Shown in pieces: positions 15,051 through 23,860 of a DNA stretch of 64,000 bases; the first letter of the stretch is position 1; each line of letters begins with the position of its first letter. The stretch is from Variovorax sp. PMC12 (GTDB lineage: Bacteria > Pseudomonadota > Gammaproteobacteria > Burkholderiales > Burkholderiaceae_C). The stretch lies in assembly GCF_003019815.1 (NCBI RefSeq), contig NZ_CP027774.1, positions 248,001-312,000 of the forward strand. The letters run 5' to 3'. The notes beneath the pieces were generated by a model. That model saw only the letters and a list, made by a program, of their open reading frames with translations. It was not told the origin of the DNA and did no database searches. The translations under genes were made by a program, and so were the position numbers.

Positions 15051-17177
15051 ATGACCCATCCGACCTTCAGCACCGACCTGTCGCGCCTCATCCATCCACG
15101 CTCCATCGCCCTGGTCGGGGCGTCCGATCGGCCACAGAGCATCGGCGGGCGTACCCTCAGCAACCTGCTGGACCATTCGCAGATCGACGGCGAGCTCTAC
15201 CTGGTCAATCCGACCAAGGCCGAATTGCGCGGCCGGCGCTGCTGGCCCAGCGTCGCGTCGCTGCCGCAGACGCCCGACGTCGCCGTCATCGCGGTGCCCG
15301 CATCGGGCGTGCTTGCCGTGATGGAGGAATGCGCGGCCAGGCGCGTGCCGTTCGCCATCATCCTCACCTCCGGCTTCGGCGAAGCCGGCGCCGAGGGAGA
15401 GCGGGCGCAGGCCCGCCTCAAGGAAATCGCCGATCAGGCCGGCATGCGCATCTACGGCCCCAACTGCCCCGGCCTCACCAACGTCAACCAGCGCCTGGGC
15501 ATGACCTTCTCGCCCTCTTTTCCGCATGACCTGGTCAAGGGCCCGATCGGCCTGGCCACGCAGGGCGGCGGACTGGGCCGCAACGTGATGCAGGCCATGG
15601 AGCGCGGCATCGGCATCGGGCTGTGGGCGTCCACCGGCAACGAGGTGGACCTGCAGGTGGCGGACTTCATCCAATACATGGCAACCGCGCCGGACATCAA
15701 GGTGATCGTGACCTTGCTGGAAGGCATCAAGGACGGCCCGCGTTTCCTGGCCGCGCTCCAGTGCGCCGCCGACAACGGCAAGCCGGTCATCGCGCTGAAG
15801 GTCGGCAAGTCCGCGTATGGCCAGCGCGCCGCGCAGTCGCACACTGCTTCGCTGACGGGCTCGGCCGAAGTCAACAGCGCGGTGTTCCGCCAGTACGGCG
15901 TGATCGAGGTGGACGACATCGACGAACTGGTGGACACCGCCTGGCTTTTCGCGCGCGCCATGCCGAGCGAGCGCGAGGCGATCGGCGTCTATTGCTCGTC
16001 CGGCGGCACCACCGCCCTGACCGCCGACGCGGTGGGACTGGCGGGGCTGACCCTGGCGGAGTTCGCACCGCACACCACGGAGCTGCTTCGCAGCAAGCTG
16101 CCCGACTATGCGGCGGTCAACAACCCCGTCGACACGACAGCGGCCGTGCTCAGCGACGCCGACCTGATCGAAAGCACGCTGGGCGCAGTCGCCGCGGATC
16201 CCAACCTGGGCTGCGTGATTGCGCCCATTGCGCTGGACTACGGCGAAACCACCATCCGCATGGCGCAGACCATCATCGCCGCGCAGGCACGTGTGCAAAG
16301 TCCCATCGTCCCGATCTGGATGAGCGACCGGCTGGGCGAGGGCTACCGCATGCTGGTGGCGGCAGGCTTCGCGCCGCCGCGCTCGGTCGGCAAGGCGATC
16401 AGCGCCATCAAGCGTTGGACGCAATGGGGCCAGCGGCACCGCAGCATGGCAGGTCCATCCGATCGCCGTCGCCCCGCTTCCATGCCCCTGACATCAGCGC
16501 TCGCCGTTCGCAACCTGTCGGAACTGGAAGCCAAGACGCTGCTCGGGCAGGCCGGCATCCCGCTGCTGCCGGTTGCCGTGGCCCGCACCCGGGCCGAGGC
16601 GCGCCTGCTGGCCGATGGCATGGGCTACCCCGTGGTCGCGAAGATCGCCAGCCCCGACATCCTGCACAAGTCGGACATCGGCGGCGTCAAGGTCGGCATT
16701 TCGCATGGCCTGCAGGTGGAACTGGCATGGGACGACATCATGGCCTCGGCCAGGCATCACAAGCCCGATGCCGCCATCGACGGGCTGCTGATCGAGAAAA
16801 TGGCGCCAAGCGGCGGCGTCGAGCTGATGGCGGGCGTGACGCGCGACCCGGTGTTCGGGCATGTGATGACCTTCGGCCTGGGCGGGGTCTATGTGGAAAT
16901 CCTGCGCGATGTCACCCGCCGCCTGCTGCCGCTGAGCGCCGCCGACGCCGCGTCCATGGTGCGCGAAATGCGCTGCTTCCCCGTGCTCGCCGGCGCGCGC
17001 GGGCGGCCGGTGGCCGATGTTGCCGCACTGGAACGCTTGCTGATGGGCGTGTCCGAGTTCGTGATGGCCAACGCCGAACGCATCGAAGAGATGGACCTCA
17101 ACCCGATCTGGGTCGGCGCCGAGGGCGAGGGCGCGCTGCCGCTGGATGCGGTGGTCGTCGAAAGGAGCGTGGCATGA
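15051..17177 (+). CDS. ADP-forming acetate/acyl-CoA ligase (fused alpha-beta subunits)
   Basis: 708 residues from ATG 15051 (an in-frame TTG at 15042 is less likely). Domain order: CoA-binding Rossmann domain at about 10-130 (SIALVGASDRPQSIGG), succinyl-CoA-synthetase-like domain to about 460, and an ATP-grasp domain at about 490-708 (GYPVVAKIASPDILHKSDIGGVKVG, LMAGVTRDPVFGHVMTFG). His264 in QSHTASLTGS is the expected phosphohistidine. The enzyme links acid + CoA + ATP to acyl-CoA + ADP + phosphate and is reversible. It follows the acyl-CoA dehydrogenase and overlaps the CaiB transferase start by ATGA. A close relative begins at 299 on the other strand. Confidence 0.92.
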   Translation: MTHPTFSTDLSRLIHPRSIALVGASDRPQSIGGRTLSNLLDHSQIDGELYLVNPTKAELRGRRCWPSVASLPQTPDVAVIAVPASGVLAVMEECAARRVPFAIILTSGFGEAGAEGERAQARLKEIADQAGMRIYGPNCPGLTNVNQRLGMTFSPSFPHDLVKGPIGLATQGGGLGRNVMQAMERGIGIGLWASTGNEVDLQVADFIQYMATAPDIKVIVTLLEGIKDGPRFLAALQCAADNGKPVIALKVGKSAYGQRAAQSHTASLTGSAEVNSAVFRQYGVIEVDDIDELVDTAWLFARAMPSEREAIGVYCSSGGTTALTADAVGLAGLTLAEFAPHTTELLRSKLPDYAAVNNPVDTTAAVLSDADLIESTLGAVAADPNLGCVIAPIALDYGETTIRMAQTIIAAQARVQSPIVPIWMSDRLGEGYRMLVAAGFAPPRSVGKAISAIKRWTQWGQRHRSMAGPSDRRRPASMPLTSALAVRNLSELEAKTLLGQAGIPLLPVAVARTRAEARLLADGMGYPVVAKIASPDILHKSDIGGVKVGISHGLQVELAWDDIMASARHHKPDAAIDGLLIEKMAPSGGVELMAGVTRDPVFGHVMTFGLGGVYVEILRDVTRRLLPLSAADAASMVREMRCFPVLAGARGRPVADVAALERLLMGVSEFVMANAERIEEMDLNPIWVGAEGEGALPLDAVVVERSVA

Positions 17178-18277
17178 GTGCCCCCGGCCCGCTCGCGGGC
17201 ATCACCGTCCTCGACTTCAGCGAACTGCTGCCCGGACCGTTCTTCACGCAGAACCTGGCGCAGATGGGTACGCGCGTCATCAAGATCGAGCGGCCGCCCG
17301 GCGGCGACAACGCGCGGCGCATGGGACCGGGCGGCTTCGAAGCCGTCAACCGCGGCAAGCTCAGCCTGCTGGTGGACCTGAAGGACGAGGCCCAGCGCGC
17401 CCGCGTGCGCGAGCTGGTGGCTCAGGCCGATGTGCTGGTGGAGTCCTACCGCCCCGGCGTGATGGCGCGCCTGGGCCTGGACTACGCCAGCTTGCGCGAG
17501 AGCTTCCCGCGCCTGGTCTACGTGTCGCTCAGCGGCTATGGGCAGGATGGCCCCTGGGCTCATCTGCCCGGCCACGACATCAACTACCTGGCCGCGGCGG
17601 GGGCGCTGGCGGTCTCGGGCGAGCCCGGCGGGCCGCCGACGCAGAACTTCGGCCTGCCGGTGGCGGACCTGTGCGGCTCGATGTATGCGCTCTCGTCCAC
17701 GCTGGCGGCGCTGCTGCAGCGCGACCGCACGGGCCGGGGCCAGCACCTGGACGTGGCGCTCGCCGACTGCGTGCTGCACTGGATGAACCCGCGCCTGGGC
17801 GCCTACCGCGCGGACGGCGCGACCAGCCTCGAAAGCCAGCGCGCCGCCACGCAGGTCAAGCCCGCGTACGGCAGCTTCCGTTGCCGTGACGGACAGTTCC
17901 TGAGCGTCGCGGCGCTGGAAGACCACTTCTGGACACGCCTTTGCGGCGTGCTGGACATGGGCGACTTCGCGAACGAGGGCTGCCGGACGCTGGGTGCGCG
18001 CAAGAAGCAGGCGCAGGCCATCAACGAGCGCATCGCGCAGCAGCTCGCGCAGCGCGATTCGGCGGAGGCCTTCGAGACACTGGCGCGCAGCGACCTGCCC
18101 GTGGCACCGGTGGTGGCCCCCGGCGCGCTGGCCGCCTTGCCGCAGTTCGCGGGGCGCGGCCTGTTCAACGGCACGCAAGCGCTGTCGCTGGTGCGCTTTC
18201 CGGTGCCGCTGGCAGGCGTCGATCCGGCGGCGCTGGCCGATGCGCCGGCCCTGGACAACGCACGGCAGCAGCTGTGA
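17174..18277 (+). CDS. CaiB/BaiF family CoA-transferase
   Basis: 367 residues. LAGITVLDFSELLPGPFFTQ, MGTRVIKIERPPGGDN and VESYRPGVMARLGLDY are family landmarks, and the catalytic aspartate is Asp198 in VALADCVLHW. It is shorter than the other copy at 5974 because the C-terminal region is reduced, as in the alpha-methylacyl-CoA racemase-like branch; racemase activity is therefore an alternative. ATGA overlap with the ligase upstream and a GTGA overlap with the flavoprotein downstream show translational coupling. Role: CoA transfer to, or epimerisation of, the acid used by this operon. Confidence 0.9.
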   Translation: MSAPGPLAGITVLDFSELLPGPFFTQNLAQMGTRVIKIERPPGGDNARRMGPGGFEAVNRGKLSLLVDLKDEAQRARVRELVAQADVLVESYRPGVMARLGLDYASLRESFPRLVYVSLSGYGQDGPWAHLPGHDINYLAAAGALAVSGEPGGPPTQNFGLPVADLCGSMYALSSTLAALLQRDRTGRGQHLDVALADCVLHWMNPRLGAYRADGATSLESQRAATQVKPAYGSFRCRDGQFLSVAALEDHFWTRLCGVLDMGDFANEGCRTLGARKKQAQAINERIAQQLAQRDSAEAFETLARSDLPVAPVVAPGALAALPQFAGRGLFNGTQALSLVRFPVPLAGVDPAALADAPALDNARQQL

Positions 18278-19278
18278 GCCAGCCGCCGCTGTCCACCCGC
18301 CTGACGCGGCTCTTCGGGCTCGCCTACCCGATCCTCGGCGGCGGGTTGATGTGGCTCTCGGACGCCCGCTACGTCGGCGCGCTGACCAACGCGGGGTGCA
18401 TGGGCTTCATCACGCCACGCTCCTTCGACGGCGAGGATGCGCTGCGCGACCAGCTGCGGCGCTGCAGCGACCTGACGGAGGGTCGCCCCTACGGCGTCAA
18501 CCTCACGCTGTCGGCGCGCCCGCAAGCCAACACCGGCGTGCACCGCGCGCTGGAGATCGCGCTGGCCCACGGCGTGCGCCACTTCGAGACCGCCGGCCAT
18601 GCGCCGGATGCGCTGATCCCGGCCATCCACGCGGGCGGCGGCGTGGTGATTCACAAGGCATCGAGCGTGCGGCATGCCCTCGCCGCGCAGGCCGCCGGGG
18701 CCGACGCGGTGGCGCTGGTGGGCATGGAGGAAGGCGGGCATCCCGGTGCCAACGAGCTGCCCACCATGCTGATGGGCGCGCTGGCCACGGCACGCCAGCA
18801 GTTCCATGTGCCGCTGGTCCTGGGCGGCGGCATCGGCCATGGCGCCCAGCTGGCCGCTGCCCTGGCGCTGGGGGCCGACGGGGTGTTGATGGGCAGCCGC
18901 TTCCTCGTGAGCGAGGAGGTGTCCGCCCACGCCGCCTACAAGCAGCACCTGCTGGGCTGCGACGAACACAGCACCATGCGCCTGCTGCACACGCTGGGCA
19001 ACACCTGGCGTGTGCTGCGCAACGACACGGCCCTCCAGGTCGACGCGATCGAGCGCGCCGGCGCGGCCGACCACGCCGCATTCGGCGACCTGCTCGACAG
19101 CCGCGTGGCGCGCGAACGCTGCTACGGCGGCGGCGACTGGCACAGCGGCATGCTCTCCCTCGGGCCGGCCATCGGCTTTGCCACGCGCATACAGCCGCTG
19201 TCGGCGATCGTGGAAGAACTCATCCAGCAAACACGCGCCGCCCTGGCGCACCTGAGCGCATCGACTGCACTGCCATGA
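18274..19278 (+). CDS. Nitronate monooxygenase-family flavoprotein, first of a pair
   Basis: 334 residues with a GTG start at 18274 inside the previous stop (GTGA). It is a TIM-barrel FMN protein: YPILGGGLMWLSDARYVGALTNAG at the N-terminus, GVNLTLS, VIHKASSVRHALAAQAAGADAVALVG, then EEGGHPGANELPTM with the family His near residue 155, and VLGGGIGHGAQLAAALALGADGVLMGSRF for phosphate binding. Relatives include nitronate monooxygenases and FabK-type enoyl reductases. The operon is otherwise for acyl-CoA metabolism, so a CoA-ester reductase or oxidase role is as plausible as nitronate oxidation. It is translationally coupled to a paralogue directly downstream. Confidence 0.85.
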   Translation: MSQPPLSTRLTRLFGLAYPILGGGLMWLSDARYVGALTNAGCMGFITPRSFDGEDALRDQLRRCSDLTEGRPYGVNLTLSARPQANTGVHRALEIALAHGVRHFETAGHAPDALIPAIHAGGGVVIHKASSVRHALAAQAAGADAVALVGMEEGGHPGANELPTMLMGALATARQQFHVPLVLGGGIGHGAQLAAALALGADGVLMGSRFLVSEEVSAHAAYKQHLLGCDEHSTMRLLHTLGNTWRVLRNDTALQVDAIERAGAADHAAFGDLLDSRVARERCYGGGDWHSGMLSLGPAIGFATRIQPLSAIVEELIQQTRAALAHLSASTALP

Positions 19279-20225
19279 CCCACGCCCTTTCCTTCCTCGA
19301 CCGGCTGGCCCTGCCCCTCATCGCGGCGCCCATGCTGCGGGTCTCCGGCATCGAACTGGTGTCCGCCGCTTGCGCCGCCGGCGTGATTGGCGCCTTTCCG
19401 ACAGCCAACTGCCAGACGCTCGATGAGTTCGACGCCTGGCTCGCCCGCCTGGACGACGAGGCCGCCGGCGCGCCGGCACGCACGGCGCCCTATTGCCCCA
19501 ACCTCATCATGCGGCGCGACCCTGCCAGGGTGATGGCCGAGGTCGAGCTGATCGCCAGGCACCGCGCGCAAATGGTCATCACCAGCGTCGGCTCGCCCGC
19601 TGCCGTGGTGCCGCGCCTGCACGAGGCCGGCTGCCGCGTCTTCGCCGACGTGGCCTCGCTGCACCATGCCGTGCGCGCCATCGAGTCGGGCGTGGACGGA
19701 CTGGTGCTGCTCACCGCGGGTGCCGGCGGACACACCGGTTGGGCCAACCCCTTCGCCTTCGTGCGCGCGGTCCGCGACGTGTTCGACGGCCCGATCGTGC
19801 TGGCCGGCGGCCTGTCGGACGGCGTGGCCCTGCGGGCCGCGAAGACGCTCGGCTGCGACCTCGGCATCATGGGCACCCGCTTCATTGCCACGCGGGAGAG
19901 CCTGGCGAGCGGGGAGTACCGTCAGATGCTGGTCGACAGTTCGATCGACGACGTGCTGCTCACGCGCGGCTTCACCGGCTTGCCCGCCAGCTTTCTCGCG
20001 CCGTCGGCGCGCAGGCTGGGCATCGATGTCTCCGCGCTCGACGAGAGCATCTCGGTGGAAGAAGCGAGGAGACGCTACGGCGGTGGCGCCAACGCGGCGC
20101 CGAGCCAGCGCTGGACCGACATCTGGAGCGCGGGCCATTCGGTGTCCGGCGTGCGCGCCGTGCCGACGGTCGCCGAACTGGTGGATGCGCTGGGCCGGGA
20201 ATACCGCGGCAGCGCGCCGGCGTGA
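19275..20225 (+). CDS. Nitronate monooxygenase-family flavoprotein, second of a pair
   Basis: 316 residues, ATGA overlap with its paralogue. LALPLIAAPMLRVSGIELVSAACAAGVIG, CQTLDEFDAWL, TSVGSPAAVVPRLHEAGCRVFADVA, and TAGAGGHTGWANPF with the family His near residue 152 are all present, followed by VLAGGLSDGVALRAAKTLGCDLGIMGTRF. It is closer to the canonical nitronate monooxygenases than the first copy, including the YRQMLVDSSIDDVLLT segment. Tandem, coupled copies suggest either a heteromer or two steps on related substrates. It is the last gene of the operon beginning at 13021 or 13884 and faces the LacI-family gene. Confidence 0.88.
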   Translation: MTHALSFLDRLALPLIAAPMLRVSGIELVSAACAAGVIGAFPTANCQTLDEFDAWLARLDDEAAGAPARTAPYCPNLIMRRDPARVMAEVELIARHRAQMVITSVGSPAAVVPRLHEAGCRVFADVASLHHAVRAIESGVDGLVLLTAGAGGHTGWANPFAFVRAVRDVFDGPIVLAGGLSDGVALRAAKTLGCDLGIMGTRFIATRESLASGEYRQMLVDSSIDDVLLTRGFTGLPASFLAPSARRLGIDVSALDESISVEEARRRYGGGANAAPSQRWTDIWSAGHSVSGVRAVPTVAELVDALGREYRGSAPA

Positions 20226-20232
20226 CGGGCTC

Positions 20233-20249
20233 CTGAGGCCCGGCCTCAG
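20233..20249. terminator. Hairpin between convergent genes
   Basis: CTGAGGCC and GGCCTCAG are perfect 8-base arms separated by one base. It lies between the stop of the second flavoprotein gene (20225) and the LacI gene end (20246), overlapping the latter's stop. No T-run follows on either strand, so termination function is only inferred from position. Confidence 0.35.
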
Positions 20250-21271
20250 CGCGAGGCTCGCGCGGGGGGCGCCACCGAATCGCGCTCCACGTACCGCAGC
20301 GCGATGCGGGCCTTGCGCTGGGGCAGCCCGTTCTCGGCGATACGGGTGAGCAGCAGGTCGACCAGGCAACGCGCGGTTTCGGCCTGGTCGATGTCGAGCA
20401 CGCTCACCGCGGGTTCGTGCTCGGCCGCGAAGGGCGTGTCGCCGATGGCGACCACCGAGATGTCGCGCGGCACCTGCAGGCCCCGGGCGGAGATGGCCCG
20501 CAGCGCACTGTTGAGCATGTGCGTGCCCTGCACGATGAGCGCGCTCGGTCGGTCGGGGCGACCGAGCAGTTCGGTGACCTCCGCGTTGACCGAGGCCGTG
20601 ACGCTGCGCGCCTGCACCAGCAGGTCGGGCACCGGTAGGCCCGCAGCCTGGAACGCGGTGCGAAAGCCCTGCACGCGGCGCCGCACGGGCCGCGTGTCAC
20701 CCTGCCAGAGAACGAGTGCGATGTCCCGGTGCCCCAGGCCCAGCAAGCGCTCGACCACGCGCCGCACACCGCCCGCGTGATCGATGAGCACGGCGTCGTG
20801 TGAGCCGCTGACTTCCCGGTCGAACACGACGGCCGGCATGGGCAGCAGCCGCAAGGCCTCCACCAGTTGCGCGTTGCGCTCGTTGCCGGGCGCGAGGATC
20901 ACGCCGTCCATGCCGCGCTGCGTGAACGTTCCCAGTGCCTTCACTTCGCGCTCGGCGTCGTTGGCGCCGTTGGCCAGCAGCAGCAGGTAGTCGTGCCGAA
21001 GGAATTCGTCCTCCAGGGCGCGAAACACCTGTGCGTACAGCGGGTTCGAGATGTCGGGCAACAGGCAGCCGACGGTTCGGCTGAGCCGCGAACGCAGCAC
21101 CCGCGCCGCATGGTTGGGACGGTAGCCCAGTGCCGCCGCGGCCTGGCTGACCTTTTCCTGCGTGGCCGCCGACGCACCCGCGCCGTTCATCGCCCGAGAC
21201 GCACTGCCCAGCGACACCCCCGCCAGCCGAGCCACGTCGCGCAGATCGATCTTCTGTTTTCCTGCATTCAT
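20246..21271 (-). CDS. LacI-family transcriptional regulator
   Basis: 341 residues. IDLRDVARLAGVSLGSASRAMNG (residues 8-30) is the LacI helix-turn-helix, followed by the hinge GYRPNHAARVLRSRLSRTVG and a periplasmic-binding-like sensor (LLPDISNPLYAQVFRALEDEF, LLANGANDAEREV). The family usually represses by binding a palindrome with a central CG; exactly such a site occurs at 21348-21359, 77 bases from this start. The divergent SDR/Bug operon (21404 on) is the probable target. Given the Bug receptors there, the inducer may be an organic acid rather than a sugar. Confidence 0.93.
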   Translation of the reverse strand: MNAGKQKIDLRDVARLAGVSLGSASRAMNGAGASAATQEKVSQAAAALGYRPNHAARVLRSRLSRTVGCLLPDISNPLYAQVFRALEDEFLRHDYLLLLANGANDAEREVKALGTFTQRGMDGVILAPGNERNAQLVEALRLLPMPAVVFDREVSGSHDAVLIDHAGGVRRVVERLLGLGHRDIALVLWQGDTRPVRRRVQGFRTAFQAAGLPVPDLLVQARSVTASVNAEVTELLGRPDRPSALIVQGTHMLNSALRAISARGLQVPRDISVVAIGDTPFAAEHEPAVSVLDIDQAETARCLVDLLLTRIAENGLPQRKARIALRYVERDSVAPPARASR

Positions 21272-21347
21272 TCGGAGGGACTTTCCCTTTGGGGCAAGAG
21301 CATGGTGTGCATCTTAGGTGACAGCCTGCAAGGGTTTCCACCATTTC

Positions 21348-21359
21348 GGAAACGTTTCC
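21348..21359. promoter_or_regulatory. LacI-type operator palindrome GGAAACGTTTCC
   Basis: A perfect 12-base palindrome with central CG, the classic half-site geometry of LacI/GalR operators, located between the divergent LacI gene (start 21271) and the SDR gene (start 21404). It would also rule out the upstream in-frame ATG at 21371 as the main start, since no ribosome site fits there. Confidence 0.7.
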
Positions 21360-21403
21360 AAAAATCAACCATGGGCGCACCCAACGCGCAAAAGGAAACA
21401 TGC

Positions 21404-22261
21404 ATGACCTCGCCAGCCATCCAGCCCGGGCTCCAGCTCTTCGCAGAAGCACTCGGTGACCTCCGCCCCTCGGCCGGACGCCTCGAGCAACGCCGGATCC
21501 TCGTGGTGGGCGCGGGCCAACGCGACATCGACGACCCCGATCCGCCCGTGGGCAACGGACGTGCGATTTCCCTGCTGTTCGCCCACGAGGGCGCAACGCT
21601 GACCTGTGTGGACATCAATCCCGAGTCGCTGCAGCGCACCTGCGATCTGGTGCGCGCATCGGGCGCGACCGCCCATGCCGAGGTGGCCGACGTCGCGCAG
21701 CCGGATGCCGCCGCGTCGACCGTGGAGCGCGCGGTGCACAAGATGGGCGGGCTGGACGGCCTGGTGATGGTGGTGGGCGTGGCGAGCGGACTCTCCCTGG
21801 ACAACCAGAGCGCCGAAGCCTGGGACCGCGAACACGCGACCAACGTGCGCTCCTGCATGCTGTTCGGGCAGCAGGCATTGCGGCACATGGCGCCCGGAGG
21901 CTCCATCGTGCTGCTGTCGTCGATCGCCGCGCTGCGCAATTCCAGCTTCAACCCGGCCTACGAAACGACCAAGGCCGCCCAGGTGTCGCTGGCGCGCTCG
22001 ATCGCGATGGCGGGGCAGGCCAAGGGCGTGCGCTGCAACAGCATCCTGCCCGGCCTGATGGACACGCCCATCGGTCGTGCGGCGACGCGCCGCAGGTCCG
22101 ACCGCCTCGCGATGCCGTTGCCTTTCGGGCGCCAGGGCACAGGCTGGGAAGTGGCCTATGCGGCGTTGTTCCTGATGTCGCACGAGGCCTCCTACGTGAA
22201 CGGCCATGCACTCGTCGTGGACGGCGGCCTGACCGGCGGCATCGCCGCGCCGCGCGCCTGA
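21404..22261 (+). CDS. Short-chain dehydrogenase with an extended glycine loop
   Basis: 285 residues from ATG 21404, preceded by AAAGGAAAC; an in-frame ATG at 21371 lacks a ribosome site. The cofactor loop reads VVGAGQRDIDDPDPPVGNGRA, so the usual TGxxxGIG is expanded by about ten residues, as in one SDR subgroup with a GNGRA ending. CVDINPES at strand 2, SSIAALRNSSFNPAYETTKAA (Ser, Tyr and Lys of catalysis) and the C-terminal VVDGGLTGG complete the fold. First gene of the LacI-controlled operon; its stop overlaps the Bug receptor start (TGATG). Substrate unknown. Confidence 0.87.
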   Translation: MTSPAIQPGLQLFAEALGDLRPSAGRLEQRRILVVGAGQRDIDDPDPPVGNGRAISLLFAHEGATLTCVDINPESLQRTCDLVRASGATAHAEVADVAQPDAAASTVERAVHKMGGLDGLVMVVGVASGLSLDNQSAEAWDREHATNVRSCMLFGQQALRHMAPGGSIVLLSSIAALRNSSFNPAYETTKAAQVSLARSIAMAGQAKGVRCNSILPGLMDTPIGRAATRRRSDRLAMPLPFGRQGTGWEVAYAALFLMSHEASYVNGHALVVDGGLTGGIAAPRA

Positions 22262-23262
22262 TGGCAGCCATGCAGACGCTCCAACGACGTCGCATCCTCC
22301 AGGCGGCCGCCTGCGCTGTCGCGGCGCCGCACCTTGGCTTCGCCGTCGCGGGCCAGGCCGATGCCTATCCCGGCCGGCCCGTGCGCCTGGTCGTGGGCTT
22401 CCCGGCGGGCGGCTCGGCCGACCAGTCCTCGCGTCGACTGGCCGAGCAGCTGGCACGCCAGCTGGGCCAGCCGGTGGTCGTCGACAACAAGCCCGGCGCC
22501 TCCGGGAACATCGCGGCCGCGGTCGCGGCGCGCAGTGCGCCCGACGGCTACACGCTCTTCTACGGCACCAACGCGACCCACGCGATGAACGTCAGCCTGT
22601 ATCCGAAACTGGACTACGACCCGGTGAAGGATTTCGCGCCCATTGCGCTCGAAGGCAAGGTCTACAACGTGCTCTGCGTCAACCCGGCCTTCGAAGCGCG
22701 GGACCTGAAGAGCTTTCTCGCGCTGGCCCGCTCGGCCCCCGACCGGGTCGCCGTGGCCACGCCCGGAAACGCCACCAGCGGCCATCTGTCGCTGGTGCTG
22801 CTCAATCGCGCGGCCAAGGTGCAGCTCGCGCACATTCCGTACAAGGGCAGCGCGCCGGCCATCACCGATGTGATGGGCGGGCAGTTGCCGGCGATCTTCG
22901 ACAACGTGGCGGGCAACCTTGCGTACATCCGCAGCGAGAAGATTCGCCCGCTGGCCGTGACGTCGCGCAGCCGGCTGCCGCTGCTTGCGCAGGTGCCGAC
23001 CTTCGAGGAGCTGGGCCTGCCAGATTGCGAGCTCGCGGCCTGGGGCGGCCTGTGGGCGCCCAGCGGCACGCCGGCGCCGATCATCGAAAGGCTCAACCAC
23101 GAAGTGAACCGGGCGCTGCAGACCGCGGCGGTGGCCGATCGCATGCGCGAACTGACGATCGAGCCCCAGGGCGGCACGCCCCAGGCCCTGGCCGAGTTCG
23201 CACGCAATGAAACCGCCAGGTGGCGCGAGGTGATTCGCACCGCCGGCATCCGACTGGATTGA
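22261..23262 (+). CDS. Bug/TctC-type substrate-binding protein
   Basis: 333 residues from ATG 22261 (ATG 22270 is possible). QRRRILQAAACAVAAPHLGF has the twin-arginine-like basic stretch before a hydrophobic signal. The mature start YPGRPVRLVVGFPAGGSADQ, then PVVVDNKPGASGN and AHIPYKGSAPAITDVMGGQ, are Bug motifs. It overlaps the preceding SDR by one base and is followed after 7 bases by the carboxymuconolactone-decarboxylase-like gene. Two Bug genes in one operon suggest recognition of two related acids. No membrane subunits are found nearby. Confidence 0.93.
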   Translation: MAAMQTLQRRRILQAAACAVAAPHLGFAVAGQADAYPGRPVRLVVGFPAGGSADQSSRRLAEQLARQLGQPVVVDNKPGASGNIAAAVAARSAPDGYTLFYGTNATHAMNVSLYPKLDYDPVKDFAPIALEGKVYNVLCVNPAFEARDLKSFLALARSAPDRVAVATPGNATSGHLSLVLLNRAAKVQLAHIPYKGSAPAITDVMGGQLPAIFDNVAGNLAYIRSEKIRPLAVTSRSRLPLLAQVPTFEELGLPDCELAAWGGLWAPSGTPAPIIERLNHEVNRALQTAAVADRMRELTIEPQGGTPQALAEFARNETARWREVIRTAGIRLD

Positions 23263-23269
23263 AAAACCC

Positions 23270-23842
23270 ATGGCTCGCATTCCCTACTTCGACCTGGCCG
23301 AGGCACCGGCGGAACTCCACGCGCTGCTGGACGGGCGCCCTCCGCTCAACATCTACCGCATGGTCGCCCACGGCGGCGCCACCGCGCAGGGCTTCCTCGG
23401 CCTGGGCTCCAGCATCCTGCGGCATTCCTCGCTGCCCGCGAGGCTGCGCGAGCTGGTGATCCTGCGGGTCGGCGCGCTGTGCGGCTCCACTTATGAAGTG
23501 ACCCAGCATCGGCGCGTGGCCGCGCAGGCGGGCGTGCCCGCCGCGCAGGTCGAAGCGGTGCTCGGCCATCCGCAAGGCAGCGCCGACAGGGAGCCATTCG
23601 ACAGTCTCGAGCACCGCGTGCTCGACTTCACCGACGCCGTGGTGCGCCAGGTCAAGGCGCCGCCCGAGATGTTCGACGCGCTGGCCGCCCTGCTGCCGCC
23701 GCAGCAGCTGATGGAGGTCGTGATGACGATCGGCTACTACATGCTGGTGTGCCGGGTGCTGGAGAACTTCGAGGTCGAGCTGGAAGACGGCAACGTGCTC
23801 GACAGCCACGGCCGGTGGTCCGAAATACTGGGCAAGAACTGA
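23270..23842 (+). CDS. Carboxymuconolactone decarboxylase / AhpD-like protein
   Basis: 190 residues. The core VILRVGALCGSTYEVTQHRRVAAQAG matches the CMD/AhpD helical domain, but only one cysteine is present in the position where AhpD has CxxC, and the region reads CGSTYEVTQH, closer to the CMD branch with its His. LAALLPPQQLMEVVMTIGYYMLV is the C-terminal part of the same domain. The family includes decarboxylases of 4-carboxymuconolactone and peroxidase-related proteins; here, between two Bug receptors and SDRs, a catabolic role in aromatic or alicyclic acid breakdown is inferred. Confidence 0.85.
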   Translation: MARIPYFDLAEAPAELHALLDGRPPLNIYRMVAHGGATAQGFLGLGSSILRHSSLPARLRELVILRVGALCGSTYEVTQHRRVAAQAGVPAAQVEAVLGHPQGSADREPFDSLEHRVLDFTDAVVRQVKAPPEMFDALAALLPPQQLMEVVMTIGYYMLVCRVLENFEVELEDGNVLDSHGRWSEILGKN

Positions 23843-23860
23843 TCCGCCGGAGACACACGG

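Noticed and set aside
13392..16439. Very long open frame on the minus strand across the acyl-CoA dehydrogenase and CoA-ligase genes
   Set aside because: High GC removes stop codons from antisense frames. The frame has no recognisable domain, is rich in His/Arg/Gly, and lies over conserved plus-strand genes.
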